From contig NZ_CP109497.1 of the NCBI RefSeq assembly GCF_036231355.1, forward strand, positions 186,001 to 250,000: DNA of 64,000 bases, read 5' to 3'. A program made the translations under genes and the position numbers. A model generated the notes under the pieces. The model was not told the DNA's origin. It searched no databases and was given only the letters and a program-made list of their open reading frames with translations. Source of the DNA: Streptomyces sp. NBC_01431. Lineage in GTDB: Bacteria; Actinomycetota; Actinomycetes; Streptomycetales; Streptomycetaceae. Below, in pieces: positions 33,287 to 42,347 of this stretch; position 1 is the first letter of the stretch, and every line of letters begins with the position of its first letter.

Positions 33287-34809
33287 GAGGTTGCTCCCAC
33301 TTCAGCGTTGAGCCCGATACCGGGATAGAACTTCCGCTGATTCGAAAGGATCATGTCTTTGGGGGTGGCGATGCCGACAGTCTCTCGCACCCGGGCGGCG
33401 AAGGCTCTGGACGAGACCGGGTTGGCCCCCTCCAGCTGGCACCAGTTCTTGTAACTGTTGTAGAGCTGCGCCTGCTCGGCGCGCATCGCGGGCTCCAGCG
33501 TGCAGCACTCGCCCAGGAAGCGTCCGGTGTGGTCCTCGGTCTCGGCGTACGCGGTCGTGGCGGTACGGACCCGCTGAGGGCCGGTGAGGTCCCGCGACCC
33601 GGTGAGGTAGCGACGGGCGCCGGTGACCAGCCAGTTGAGGATGCCGGGGCCCTCCTCGGTGACCAGGACGTCGGCGAGGTTGTCCACTTGGCGGTCGTCC
33701 GCGACGACCCGCTCGAAGGGGATGAGCTTCATCCTGCGCCAGAACGCGTAGCCCCCGGTGCCCACTTCGGGGCGGTGGTTGCCGAGGAGCCACAGTTTGT
33801 GGGTCGGGTTGAAGCCGAAGAAGTCCTGCCGCATCCGGCGGGCCTTGATGCGGTCGCCGCCGGTGAGGAGCTTGACCCTGGCCTCGTCGAACCGGTCACC
33901 GGGCTTGAGCTCCGAGCACACGATGATGCGCCGCCCGTGCAGTTCGGCCAGGTCGGTGGGGTGCCCCTCGAAGGGGCGGGCCATGAGGAACCCGGGCGGG
34001 GCGGCGTCGGCGTAGTCGCCGAGGAGTTTGACCATCACGTCCAGCAGGACGCTCTTGCCGTTCTTGCCCTGCCCGTACAGGAACGGCATGATCTGCGCGC
34101 CGACATCGCCGGTGATGGAGTACCCGAGCAGTACGTGCAGGAAGTCGATCATCTGGCGGCCGTCGGCGTCGTCACCGAAGGTGTCGGTCAGGAACTGCTG
34201 CCAGCGCGGTGTGGCCATGGTCCGGGAAGGGACGCTCGTCGCGCGCGAGTGGTAGTGCTTCTCGGGATCGGGCGGGGCGAGGGCCCCCGTGGCGAGGTCG
34301 ATGACGCCCTCGGGCGTGCACAGCGCGTACGGATCGGCGTCGAGCAGGGAGGCGTTGAGGACCATCCCCGGTGCGGCCTTCGCCTGCATCAGCATGGCCT
34401 TCATCCCCGACGTCGACAGGGCCCGGCGCCGATGGCGGCGCAGTGCCGAGTCCGTGTAGCGCGTACGGGCGTCGGTCTCGGCGAGCGACTCGGCCATCTC
34501 ACCAGCCGCCCACAGCACGGTGTCGTCCTCGTCGATCTCCCAGCGGAACCCGGACCAGCGGTACCAGCCGAGCCCCGGCACGTGCCGGAAGTCGCGTCCG
34601 TACAGGGACACGAACAGTTTGGCGTTGCCCCGGTCGCTGAGGCTGTCCGGCAGCAGTCCGTGCTCGGTGGCCTCGGCGGCTCCATGCGCAGTTACGCGAT
34701 CGGGCGCGGCTTGGGCGGGGATGCTGCCGTCGGCGGAGCCGAGCATGATCTGGCGGGCGACTTCGACCGGGTCGAACAGCCCCTCCCTGGAAGCCGGTGC
34801 GTCGTTCAC
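33283..34809 (-). CDS. SF3 helicase / phage-plasmid primase (D5/P4-type)
   Basis: 508 residues with the C-terminal P4-family primase/SF3 helicase domain: Walker A 'LYGQGKNGKSVLLDVMVK' (GxGxNGKS), then 'LHGRRIIVCSELKPGDR' (Walker B-like), 'KLLTGGDRIKARRMRQDF' and sensor 'HKLWLLGNHRPEV'. The N-terminal part has the D5_N-type region ('GNAKLFVSLYGRDFRHVPGL'). GTG 34809 overlaps the prim-pol stop (GTGA). Such helicases initiate replication of phages, satellites and plasmids. It partners the prim-pol next to it. Confidence 0.88.
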   Translation of the reverse strand: MNDAPASREGLFDPVEVARQIMLGSADGSIPAQAAPDRVTAHGAAEATEHGLLPDSLSDRGNAKLFVSLYGRDFRHVPGLGWYRWSGFRWEIDEDDTVLWAAGEMAESLAETDARTRYTDSALRRHRRRALSTSGMKAMLMQAKAAPGMVLNASLLDADPYALCTPEGVIDLATGALAPPDPEKHYHSRATSVPSRTMATPRWQQFLTDTFGDDADGRQMIDFLHVLLGYSITGDVGAQIMPFLYGQGKNGKSVLLDVMVKLLGDYADAAPPGFLMARPFEGHPTDLAELHGRRIIVCSELKPGDRFDEARVKLLTGGDRIKARRMRQDFFGFNPTHKLWLLGNHRPEVGTGGYAFWRRMKLIPFERVVADDRQVDNLADVLVTEEGPGILNWLVTGARRYLTGSRDLTGPQRVRTATTAYAETEDHTGRFLGECCTLEPAMRAEQAQLYNSYKNWCQLEGANPVSSRAFAARVRETVGIATPKDMILSNQRKFYPGIGLNAEVGATS

Positions 34810-35930
34810 GTACGTACTCCCGGATCGAGCGGCCGTCGGCTCCCCGCGCTCATCCCGCTGCGGATGATCTGCAGACAGCGGCGTTCCTGGCCGGGGCGGG
34901 CCTGCGCGGCGGCAGCGACCAGCGCGGCCTCCGCGTCGGCGAGGTGCATGCGGCCGGCGCCGACCAGGCCGCCCGCGGTGAACGCGGCGCGGTTCAGCTT
35001 CTCGGTGAAGCCGGCGCCCTCGGCCGTGCCGGCGCAGTCCGTCACCGCGGTCAGGACGGTGGACAGGGTGCGTGCCGCGGCGTCCCGGCCACCGCACGCT
35101 GCGATGACGGCGGCACGGGCGCGTGAGGGAACGGGCGTCGCCGCGGGGGCCGTTGGGGCGGCCGGGCGGTGGCCGGTGCGCTCCAGCTCAGCCGCCAGCC
35201 AGCCCGGCAGCGGCGCGGGGCGCCTGACGGGATGACAAGCGGTGTACGTGCCGACGGCCGTCGTGGTGCCCGGAGCGATGATGTAGCCCCCGTGGGCGCG
35301 TACGTCGACCTGCCAGGCCAGGGCCCGCCGGGCACTGGAGCCGTTGGAGCAGCGCCAGTTGTGGCCGGGCTGCGCGGTGTACCACAGGTGCAGGCCCCCC
35401 GAAGGGGTGCGTACCCGAAGGGTGGTGTCGTCCTGGCTCGGGTCCGGTGCGCCGCGCAGCGCGGCCAGCAGCGCCAGGCTGTGGAAGCCGTGTTGCAAGC
35501 CGCCCAGGGACACCGAGGCGGGGATGTGAATGCCCGGCAGCAGGCGGTCGGGCTCGGGCAGCGGGGCCGCGTGCGCGTCCACGTCGATCACCACGAGGTT
35601 CGCGGGCCCGCAGGCCACGCCCACGCCGAAGCGGGGCTGCTCGGTCCACCAGGCCAGGATCCGGGAGGTGTCGGTGGTGGCGGCGTGAAAACCGTGGCAC
35701 CAGCGACCGGCGGGGATGCAGGGGCAGTCCTGCGCGCTGTGCGACTGGTCCCGGCAGGGGCCGCAGTTGGCGGCGGGAGTCTTCCTGCCCGGTGCCAACG
35801 GGAGGACCGGCCAGCCTTGTTCCGCGCACCACAGAGCGGTCCCGAGCGGCGTCCGCGGTCTGCGCTCCTCGTGCTCGATCGCTCCGCGCGGATATGAGTC
35901 GCTATCTGAAAACCCCAGGTCAGGGGGCAT
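34806..35930 (-). CDS. bifunctional DNA primase/polymerase (prim-pol)
   Basis: 374 residues with an N-terminal prim-pol domain: 'TALWCAEQGWPVLPLAPGRK', a Cys cluster 'CGPCRDQSHSAQDCPC' (zinc-like), the DxD 'NLVVIDVDAHAAPLPE', and 'TPSGGLHLWYTA', which carries the active-site His. It is the first gene of the three-gene operon and is preceded directly by an AGCGACCGAAGCGACT iteron at 35945-35960, so binding there could repress it. It primes replication of a plasmid or phage-satellite-type element. Confidence 0.88.
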   Translation of the reverse strand: MPPDLGFSDSDSYPRGAIEHEERRPRTPLGTALWCAEQGWPVLPLAPGRKTPAANCGPCRDQSHSAQDCPCIPAGRWCHGFHAATTDTSRILAWWTEQPRFGVGVACGPANLVVIDVDAHAAPLPEPDRLLPGIHIPASVSLGGLQHGFHSLALLAALRGAPDPSQDDTTLRVRTPSGGLHLWYTAQPGHNWRCSNGSSARRALAWQVDVRAHGGYIIAPGTTTAVGTYTACHPVRRPAPLPGWLAAELERTGHRPAAPTAPAATPVPSRARAAVIAACGGRDAAARTLSTVLTAVTDCAGTAEGAGFTEKLNRAAFTAGGLVGAGRMHLADAEAALVAAAAQARPGQERRCLQIIRSGMSAGSRRPLDPGVRT

Positions 35931-35944
35931 GGGTGGTTCCTTTC

Positions 35945-36085
35945 AGCGACCGAAGCGACTCACCTTCGAGATGTGTTCAGCACAGGCTAGTGCAGAGCGC
36001 TCGAACAGTCCCGCGGTCGGCGAACTCCACTGGGGCGCGGGTGCGGGCACGGGGGTCCGCACCCGCGACAGCGACCGAAGCGACC
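35945..36085. repeat. iterons upstream of the prim-pol operon
   Basis: AGCGACCGAAGCGACT at 35945-35960 and AGCGACCGAAGCGACC at 36070-36085, same orientation. They match the copies downstream of the operon with one Y change. Both lie in the region 35931-36455, which otherwise has no recognised gene. Confidence 0.65.
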
Positions 36086-36455
36086 GTAGCCGGGTGTTGA
36101 TGGCGACATGCGGGCGGAGGGGCGAAATGTCCGCCGTCCAGCGCTTCGTGAGGAGGCCGCAGGGTTCGGAGAACAGCCGGTTCGCCGGCTTCCGAAGGGT
36201 CGGGGGCCCGAGGCCAACGGGTCAGGAGTACGTCCGCGCCCTCAGGGGCGCGTCTGCCGGCACCGGGCGCCGTGCATGCTTCTGGGCGCCGTCGTATCCG
36301 GCGAACCCTGCGGTGACGTGGGCGAACGTCCTTCGGTGATCAGCATGCCTTTTCCCCCGGGCGTGCGAAGTGGCGCACTTTCCTAAGCAAAATAAAGGGT
36401 GCTCGGTCTGTTTGTCGAGTGACTGGGCAGGTCTCCTGAGGCTGAACGGAACGCT

Positions 36456-37166
36456 TCAGGAACAGCTGGCTGACCAGTGTTCCGAAAGGCCGTCATCATC
36501 GTGGCCAGTCTGGACCGTTGGCCTGTCCACAGGATCGGTTCTCGGCCACCCGGCTTCCTCGGCCGAGCCCGCCTCCGTCGTGACGCACACTCCCGCAAGG
36601 GCGAGCCGCCAGACGCTCTTGAGCTGAGCGACGGTGGTCCCGGCCGCCGCCCCCGCGTCCGGGTGGCCGCGCAGAAACGCCTCCGCGCCCGCAGTCAGGT
36701 ACTCGACCAGCATCGCGACCTCCGCCGGCCCGGCGCCGTACCTCAACTGCCCGTTGGAGTGCGCCTGGTCGAGCAACTGCTTCACCACCGGACGCCAGAT
36801 GTCCGACCAGCCCCCGGTGCCCGGCCGCTCCCTGGCCAGCCGCACCGCACAGCGCACCGCCGTCTCCTCCTCCAGCAGGCGCGTGAGTTCCAGCGTCAGC
36901 CCGACGACCTTGCGCAGCGCGGGACCGGGCAGCGCCGAGACTCGCAGCAGCGCCGCCTGTGTCAGCGCGCGGCCTTCGGCCATCACCGCGTCGGCGAGTG
37001 CGCCCTTCGTCGGGAAGTGGAAGGTGAGCGCACCCAGGGAAGTACCCGCGGTCCCGCACACCTTGCTCAGCGAGGTGCCCTCGTACCCTTCCCGGTCGAA
37101 GTGCGCGGCCGCGGCCTGCACGAGGGCGGCCCGCGTCCGCACCGCCCGGCCCTGCTGCTTCGTCAT
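36456..37166 (-). CDS. TetR regulator of the gamma-butyrolactone-receptor type
   Basis: 236 residues. The HTH is 'RAVRTRAALVQAAAAHFDRE' and 'LSKVCGTAGTSLGALTFHF' with 'PTKGALADAV', the ScbR/ArpA-type signature (GALxFHF). The ligand domain is helical. ATG 37166; the upstream extension belongs to another frame. It is one of three such proteins within 3.2 kb and lies divergent from 37800, separated by ARE-like sites. It may be a pseudo-receptor that binds antibiotics rather than butyrolactones; sequence alone does not decide. Confidence 0.82.
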   Translation of the reverse strand: MTKQQGRAVRTRAALVQAAAAHFDREGYEGTSLSKVCGTAGTSLGALTFHFPTKGALADAVMAEGRALTQAALLRVSALPGPALRKVVGLTLELTRLLEEETAVRCAVRLARERPGTGGWSDIWRPVVKQLLDQAHSNGQLRYGAGPAEVAMLVEYLTAGAEAFLRGHPDAGAAAGTTVAQLKSVWRLALAGVCVTTEAGSAEEAGWPRTDPVDRPTVQTGHDDDGLSEHWSASCS

Positions 37167-37411
37167 GCTCACTCCGAGGTGGGGCGGCCGAGGGCGGGGA
37201 GCCCGGCTGGGGGCTCTGCCTCGCGTACCCGCCCAGTATCGGCACACCGGCGTCCGGCGCGCCGGGAGAGCGGTCAAGTGGGGGCGGGCCGGGCGTAGTT
37301 GGAGCACGAGCAGAACGCGTACGTGCTCATGCACATCCCTGGTGAATGGGCCCACCATCCAGCGCGAATGCGCCATCAAGAGCCCAACAGCGGAAGGGGG
37401 AAGGGCGTAAG

Positions 37412-37779
37412 ATACATACCAACCGGTTTTTACTTTCGGACATCTTCCGGCCCGTGATGGCCCGTTGTGGCGTAACCTGCCGTCCGTACGGGTGGGGGAG
37501 CCCGGCCGCCGGACGGCGATCACGGGTGTGACATGCCGTTACTGAGTGCGCGACAGCGAGCCCGTCCCGTGCCGTCCCATTGCGGGACGAGGGCCGATGG
37601 AGGCACGAAAAACCGGTCCACTGGTTTTGGGTTTTACCCATGCTTTGCGATTTTGCCGGACGACCACCAGAGTCTCAAGCCCTTCGGGACCTGGCCGGGC
37701 ACGGAAAGCTTCCATTCCGTAACTTCCGCACCTACGGAGTGTTACTGGTGTTAGCATACGAACCCTACGGTTTCTTTTC
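37412..37779. promoter_or_regulatory. three ARE-like palindromes between divergent TetR genes
   Basis: ATACATACCAACCGGTTTTT at 37412-37431, AAAACCGGTCCACTGGTTTT (perfect AAAACC..GGTTTT dyad) at 37609-37628, and CATACGAACCCTACGGTTTC at 37755-37774. All share the AACC..GGTT core of autoregulatory elements bound by butyrolactone receptors. The third is just upstream of the 37800 start. Confidence 0.65.
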
Positions 37780-37799
37780 GGGGGGTGCGGAGGTGTGTT

Positions 37800-38483
37800 G
37801 TGGCGAAACAGGAACGGGCTATCAAGACGCGGGAGAAGATCCTCCTCGCGGCAGCTGAGGTCTTCGCCGAAGTCGGATACGACGCAGCCACCATCGCCGA
37901 GATCCTGAAGCGCTCCGGGGTGACCAAGGGAGCCCTCTACTTCCACTTCTCGTCCAAGGACGAGCTCGCCCAGGCCGTGCTCAGCGACCAGCTCTCCTCG
38001 GTGCCGCGGGTGCCGACGCAGGAACTGGTGCTACAGGAAGGCCTGGACGAGTCGCTGTTGCTCGCCTACCTGCTCGGCAAGGGCGATCCGATGGTGCGGG
38101 GCAGCGTGCGGCTCACCGTGGACCAGGGGACGTCACACGACGCGCTGGACCGGGCCGTGCCGATGCAGAACTGGATCGACCACAACGCGGAGACCCTGGA
38201 GCGGGCCAAGCAGAGCGGGGAGCTGCTGCCCCACATCGATGTCGCGGCGGCCGCGAAGATGTTCGTCGCCGCCTTCACGGGCGTTCAGATCCTCTCGAAG
38301 ATCATGACCGGACACGAGGACATGACCGAACGCATGACGGACCTTCAGAAGCACCTGATGGCGGCCCTCGCGGTCCCGGGAGTGCTCGTCCGGCTCGACT
38401 TCGCCCCCGACCGGGGGGCGCGGGTGTACGAGGCCGCCATGAAGCAGCGGGAGTTGGCGGCGGCGGAGCCCGCGTCGGCCTGA
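37800..38483 (+). CDS. gamma-butyrolactone receptor-like TetR (ScbR/ArpA family)
   Basis: 227 residues. 'AKQERAIKTREKILLAAAEV' and 'ILKRSGVTKGALYFHFSSKD' are the strong family pattern with Trp-containing ligand domain ('MQNWIDHNAETLERAKQSGE'). GTG 37800 has GGAGG 6 nt upstream. Of the three TetR proteins here it is closest to genuine receptors. It likely represses itself and neighbours through the ARE-like site at 37755. Regulates secondary metabolism or differentiation in Streptomyces. Confidence 0.87.
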   Translation: MAKQERAIKTREKILLAAAEVFAEVGYDAATIAEILKRSGVTKGALYFHFSSKDELAQAVLSDQLSSVPRVPTQELVLQEGLDESLLLAYLLGKGDPMVRGSVRLTVDQGTSHDALDRAVPMQNWIDHNAETLERAKQSGELLPHIDVAAAAKMFVAAFTGVQILSKIMTGHEDMTERMTDLQKHLMAALAVPGVLVRLDFAPDRGARVYEAAMKQRELAAAEPASA

Positions 38484-38960
38484 CGGCGGGTGTGATCCGG
38501 TCCGGCGGCGGGGGAGTCGGGGACCGGCGGCGCGGGGCCGGGCGGGAGTGATCGGCCGGCCCGTTGCCCGTCGCGAAAAACTCATTCTGGTCAATTTCGC
38601 CGTCGGTGGCCTCGACTCGGACGCTATGGCTGGAGTCGGCACCTCCCTTCCGGTGCTCTTCGAGCGCCTCCCGGACCTGCGGTCGGCCGTGCCCTGATCG
38701 GCCCGTTCCGGAAAGGAGGAATCGGGCGAACTCGGCCTCCCGGTCCGACTCTCCGGAGTCTGTTGTTCCGGATAATCATTCGTTTGTTCGTATGCCCTGG
38801 CAGTGGAAACCGGCAGAGCGGTTCGTTAGTGTTGATCGCGCGGCAAGGGCTGATGCGATGGTGACGTGCCCTGGCCGGAGGTGACGGCGGCCATGAGGGG
38901 GGCCCGTCCCGCCGGGGTAGTCCGCCCGCTGCCTGCCCCTCCGCATCACCGGAGCCTCAG
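38484..38960. other. gene-free stretch between two TetR genes
   Basis: No credible gene. AT-richer patches occur at 38760-38850, and GTTCGTTAGTGTTGATCGCG near 38821 could be promoter DNA of the next gene. No clear ARE dyad was found here. Confidence 0.3.
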
Positions 38961-39590
38961 ATGGCCAAACAGGAACGCGCGGTACGCACCCGCAACACCT
39001 TGATCGAGTCCGCTGCCGAGCTGTTCGACCGGGATGGCTACGACGTGGCCTCGCTGTCCACGATCAGCGCGCGGGCCGGGGTGAGCAGCGGGGCGCTGCA
39101 CTTCCACTTCACCAGCAAGGCCGCCCTCGCCGACGCGGTGGGACAGGCGGCCGCGCAGCGGCTCGAAGGGATCACCCGTCAGGAGGCCGACTGCGCCCTC
39201 CAGATGCTGATCGACGCCACGCACGCCCTGGTGCGCAATCTGGACCAGGATGTGGTGCTGCGGGCCGGGTTCGGCCTGAACGACAGTCTTGAGCACGTTC
39301 GCGCCGTCGTGGGCCTGCGTGCCAAATGGCAGGAGTGGGTGGAGGGCGCCTTCGCGCGGGCCGAGGGGGAGTGCGCCCTGGCGCCGGGACCGTCGGCGCG
39401 GGACGCGGCGACGGTCGTGGTCGCGGTCACCGCGGGTCTTGAGATCCTGGGCCGCCAGGATGCGTGGTGGCTCTCGCGGGCCCCCCTCACCCGGTTCTGG
39501 GGACTGCTGCTGCCGACGCTCGCCGAGTCCTCCTGTCTCGACTCCCTGGTCGCGTCCGGCACCAAGTCCAAGGTGCCCGGCGCGACTTGA
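38961..39590 (+). CDS. second ScbR-like TetR regulator (pseudo-receptor type)
   Basis: 209 residues. 'AKQERAVRTRNTLIESAAEL', 'VSSGALHFHFTSKAALADAV' and a shorter, more divergent ligand domain are like the pseudo-receptors (BarB/ScbR2 group), which often repress precursor genes and respond to antibiotics. ATG 38961 with GGAG upstream. The gene is in tandem with the 37800 gene; a strong terminator follows at 39777-39819. Confidence 0.82.
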   Translation: MAKQERAVRTRNTLIESAAELFDRDGYDVASLSTISARAGVSSGALHFHFTSKAALADAVGQAAAQRLEGITRQEADCALQMLIDATHALVRNLDQDVVLRAGFGLNDSLEHVRAVVGLRAKWQEWVEGAFARAEGECALAPGPSARDAATVVVAVTAGLEILGRQDAWWLSRAPLTRFWGLLLPTLAESSCLDSLVASGTKSKVPGAT

Positions 39591-39776
39591 TGCCGCGAGG
39601 CGCAACGCTGCGCGGCGTGACGAGCGAGGTCCGAACGGGGCTGCCCATACGCGACGCGAGAGGGGTAGTCAGAAACCGGGGAAGCGGTATAGTTCCTCTT
39701 GTTGCAGGCGGGCCCTGGGCTCCAGCCGCTTCATCCCGTCGAAGCCCTCCCCCGGCTTCGAGGGGTGGTTTCGAGT

Positions 39777-39819
39777 ACCCGTGGCCGTACCTCTGTCCCC
39801 CCTGGGTACGGCCACGGGT
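39777..39819 (+). terminator. 15-bp perfect stem terminator
   Basis: ACCCGTGGCCGTACC (39777-39791) pairs with GGTACGGCCACGGGT (39805-39819) over a 13-nt loop. No U tract follows. It lies about 190 nt after the third TetR gene. The rest of 39591-40388 is without a recognised gene. Confidence 0.75.
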
Positions 39820-40101
39820 CGCTTTCCACGTGCTCGTCCGCGCCGGCGAAACGGCCCGCGCGACGAGCCCCGGCCCGTCCGCCGCGGCGTCAACTGCCTG
39901 TGCCCGCCCGTGTGTTGAGCGCAAATGAGCCACGCGGCCCCCACTCCACTGGTGCCCGTTCCGGCGACGTACGCCGGTGGGGCCTCCATCGCGTGAGGAT
40001 GGTCGACGCCTGTGTTCAAGTGTTCAGGCGGCGCTCGCAGCGAGAGTGGTGAGTTGGTGAGTGGTGAATCGTGTGAGGGGAGGTGTGATGCGGAGTAAAA
40101 G

Positions 40102-40117
40102 AACCGGCCTGCCGGTT
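40102..40117. promoter_or_regulatory. fourth ARE-like palindrome
   Basis: AACCGGCCTGCCGGTT, a perfect dyad (7+2+7), preceded by AAAAG and followed by TCATATTTCTTTT. Same AACCGG..CCGGTT core as at 37412 and 37609. It is not next to a clear gene start; the nearest gene is the minus-strand small protein at 40389-40613. Confidence 0.6.
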
Positions 40118-40388
40118 TCATATTTCTTTTCCTCGAATGCCCTCCTCCCCGGGCCTCGACGGGGCCGAGAGTGCGCCTGAGCAGTCGGCGCACTGGACAG
40201 TCGCCGCACCGAGCAGCAGCCGGACGACAACACCACACTCCGCACACCACACTCCCCGCAGAGCTCCTAACGGCGTCGGCGGTTCTTCATTCGGCGGATG
40301 CGTTCTTCCCAGCGGCCCGCGCGTCGGCCGGCCGTCCAGATGTGGTGGGCCCAGCAAACCGCCAGGCGCGTTCGTCGGCGGGGGCGCA

Positions 40389-40613
40389 TCACGCCGCCTC
40401 GTAGCGGTGGGCAGGCGCTCCCTGCCACTCGATGTCGCGGGAGTCGCCGTCGACCATGGCCTCGGCGTCGGTCTCTTCGAGTCCGGCCTGCCGCAGGAGT
40501 TCGACCAGGTCGCGGTCGGAGTGGGCGACGCCGATGTCCTGACCGAGAGCCGTGACGTGCCGACCGCCTCCCGTCGCGCGGGGCCGGTGCACGGTGATCG
40601 TCACCTCGTCCAT
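40389..40613 (-). CDS. small hypothetical protein
   Basis: 74 residues with alternating charged strands and helices (VTITVHRPRATGG, 'HSDRDLVELLRQAGLEETDA', 'DIEWQGAPAHRYEAA'). ATG 40613 follows CTGGAG at good spacing. No family known to me. Between the ARE-like site and the TipAL-like gene. Confidence 0.62.
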   Translation of the reverse strand: MDEVTITVHRPRATGGGRHVTALGQDIGVAHSDRDLVELLRQAGLEETDAEAMVDGDSRDIEWQGAPAHRYEAA

Positions 40614-40720
40614 GACTCCAGGGTGATCCGTCCGGCCGCCCGGCGCATTCCGAGATGTGTTTTTTGGGGGCGCCGCGCCGGGGGTCTGCAGCCCCCCGGC
40701 AGGATGGGCCAGCGGTCGGC

Positions 40721-41485
40721 TCAGCTCAGTCGGTTGTCCGCGTACACGAACATCGCATCGCGCTGGTACTGGGCGAGACCCTCGGCGATCTTGTCGTAGT
40801 TCGCCCGCATCTGCGGGTCGTCGACGTAGGTCTGACCCAGCCCCCTGTACGCGGCCGCGTTCGGCGTCCAGAACCGGCAGATCCCCTGGTAGTGGACGTC
40901 CATTTCGGCCTGTACCGCAGGGTCGTCGACCGGGGTGCCGGCCACCATGAACTCCGCGAAGCGGATCATCTGGGCGGTCACCTCACGCTGCCACTGCTCC
41001 GAGTCCTCGTCGGTCATCGTCTCGATGGCCTGCCGGGACTGCTCGTACGCCGCGGGCCAGCGCTCGCGCACCTCGGCTTCGGCGGCGGGGGAGGGCTCGA
41101 ACCCCTCGAACAGGTTCTCCGGCCTGTTGATCTTCGTCATGCTGTTTCCGTCCTTGTCTTCCTCCAGTTCGGCGATGGTGCGCCCGACCGTGCGGGCCAG
41201 CGTGTCCAGTCGGTCCCGCTCGGTGAGCAGGCGCTGGTGGTGCTCGCGCAGCACGGCCACCCGGTCGACCTGGCTGTCCAGAACCGCCTGGATCTCGCGC
41301 AGCCCCAGGTCGAGCTCCCGCATCAGCAGGATCTGCTGGAGTCGCAGCAGGTCCGCCGCTTCGTAATAGCGGTGCCCGTTGCTTCCGATCCACGCGGGCG
41401 GCAGCAGACCGATCTCGTCGTAGTGCCGCAGGGTCCGGGACGTCACCCCGGACATCCGGGCCACGTCCGCGATCGACCAGGCCAT
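40721..41485 (-). CDS. MerR regulator with TipAS-like drug-binding domain
   Basis: 254 residues. N-terminal MerR HTH (SIADVARMSGVTSRTLRHYD) and coiled coil, then a TipAS-like C-terminal domain ('SEQWQREVTAQMIRFAEF', 'GICRFWTPNAAAYRGLGQ', 'YVDDPQMRANYDKIAEGLAQ'). TipAL proteins bind thiopeptide antibiotics and activate their own gene. ATG 41485 with GGGAGG. An in-frame ATG at 41140 (MTKINRP) at the domain border could give a TipAS-like short form, as in tipA itself. Not operonic with neighbours. Confidence 0.85.
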   Translation of the reverse strand: MAWSIADVARMSGVTSRTLRHYDEIGLLPPAWIGSNGHRYYEAADLLRLQQILLMRELDLGLREIQAVLDSQVDRVAVLREHHQRLLTERDRLDTLARTVGRTIAELEEDKDGNSMTKINRPENLFEGFEPSPAAEAEVRERWPAAYEQSRQAIETMTDEDSEQWQREVTAQMIRFAEFMVAGTPVDDPAVQAEMDVHYQGICRFWTPNAAAYRGLGQTYVDDPQMRANYDKIAEGLAQYQRDAMFVYADNRLS

Positions 41486-41751
41486 TGCCGTGCCTCCCAT
41501 CACCCGGCCGGTTTCTCCGGCCGCACAACTGACGGTACGAGTTGACGCAGCGGCAACCGCAAGCCCGATCCGGCGTCCGGATCGGGACGCACGGGGAGAC
41601 CGGTTATGGAGCACCCAACGACCGCGGGCGGCGGCCTTCGCAAGTCGACCGGTGCGGTACGCCCCCGAGGGCCTCGGTGCGCCACCCCCAGAGGCTCGGC
41701 GCGCCTGAGCGACGTCCCGCCGCCGACCGACTGCGGCAGATTCGCGGCCGC

Positions 41752-42186
41752 TCAGTCGAGACAGAACTCGTTGCCCTCGATGTCCTGCATCCCGAGGCAC
41801 GACTCGTTGAATTCATCGGCACGCAGTAGCCGCCCGCGTACCGCGCCCAGTGCGACCAGTCGCGCGCACTCGGCCTCAAGCGCGGCCACCCGCTCTTCAC
41901 CCACCAGGCCGGTGCCGACCCGCACGTCGAGGTGCACCCGATTCTTGACGACCTTGCCTTCGGGAACGCGCTGGAAGAACAGGCGCGGGCCCACACCTGA
42001 GGGATCGATGCACGCGAACGCCGAACCCTGACGCTCAGGCGGCAGAGAGCGATCGAAATCGTCCCACGTGGCAAACCCCTCCGGGGGCGGCGGTACGACG
42101 TACCCCAGCGCCTCGCACCAGAAACGAGCGACGCGCTCGGGGTCTGCGCAGTCGAAGGTGACTTGGAACTGCTTGATCGACGACAT
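41752..42186 (-). CDS. VOC-family protein
   Basis: 144 residues. 'FQVTFDCADPERVARFWCEA' opens the first VOC module; 'KNRVHLDVRVG' and the C-terminal 'NESCLGMQDIEGNEFCLD' close the second, with the EFCLD ending common to glyoxalase-like proteins. Enzyme or binding function unknown. Confidence 0.8.
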   Translation of the reverse strand: MSSIKQFQVTFDCADPERVARFWCEALGYVVPPPPEGFATWDDFDRSLPPERQGSAFACIDPSGVGPRLFFQRVPEGKVVKNRVHLDVRVGTGLVGEERVAALEAECARLVALGAVRGRLLRADEFNESCLGMQDIEGNEFCLD

Positions 42187-42347
42187 CGGGCCATCGTAGG
42201 GGCGAGGTCTTCCGTCGTCTCCACGGGCCCGCTGCTGGCCAGGCTCCCCCTGGCGGCGTGATCACATGCCCACCCCCGGACTTGTCCCCGACGCCCTCCG
42301 GGAGATAGGCAAGGGGCGAATGAAGGAGGCCACATGAAGGAGGCCAG

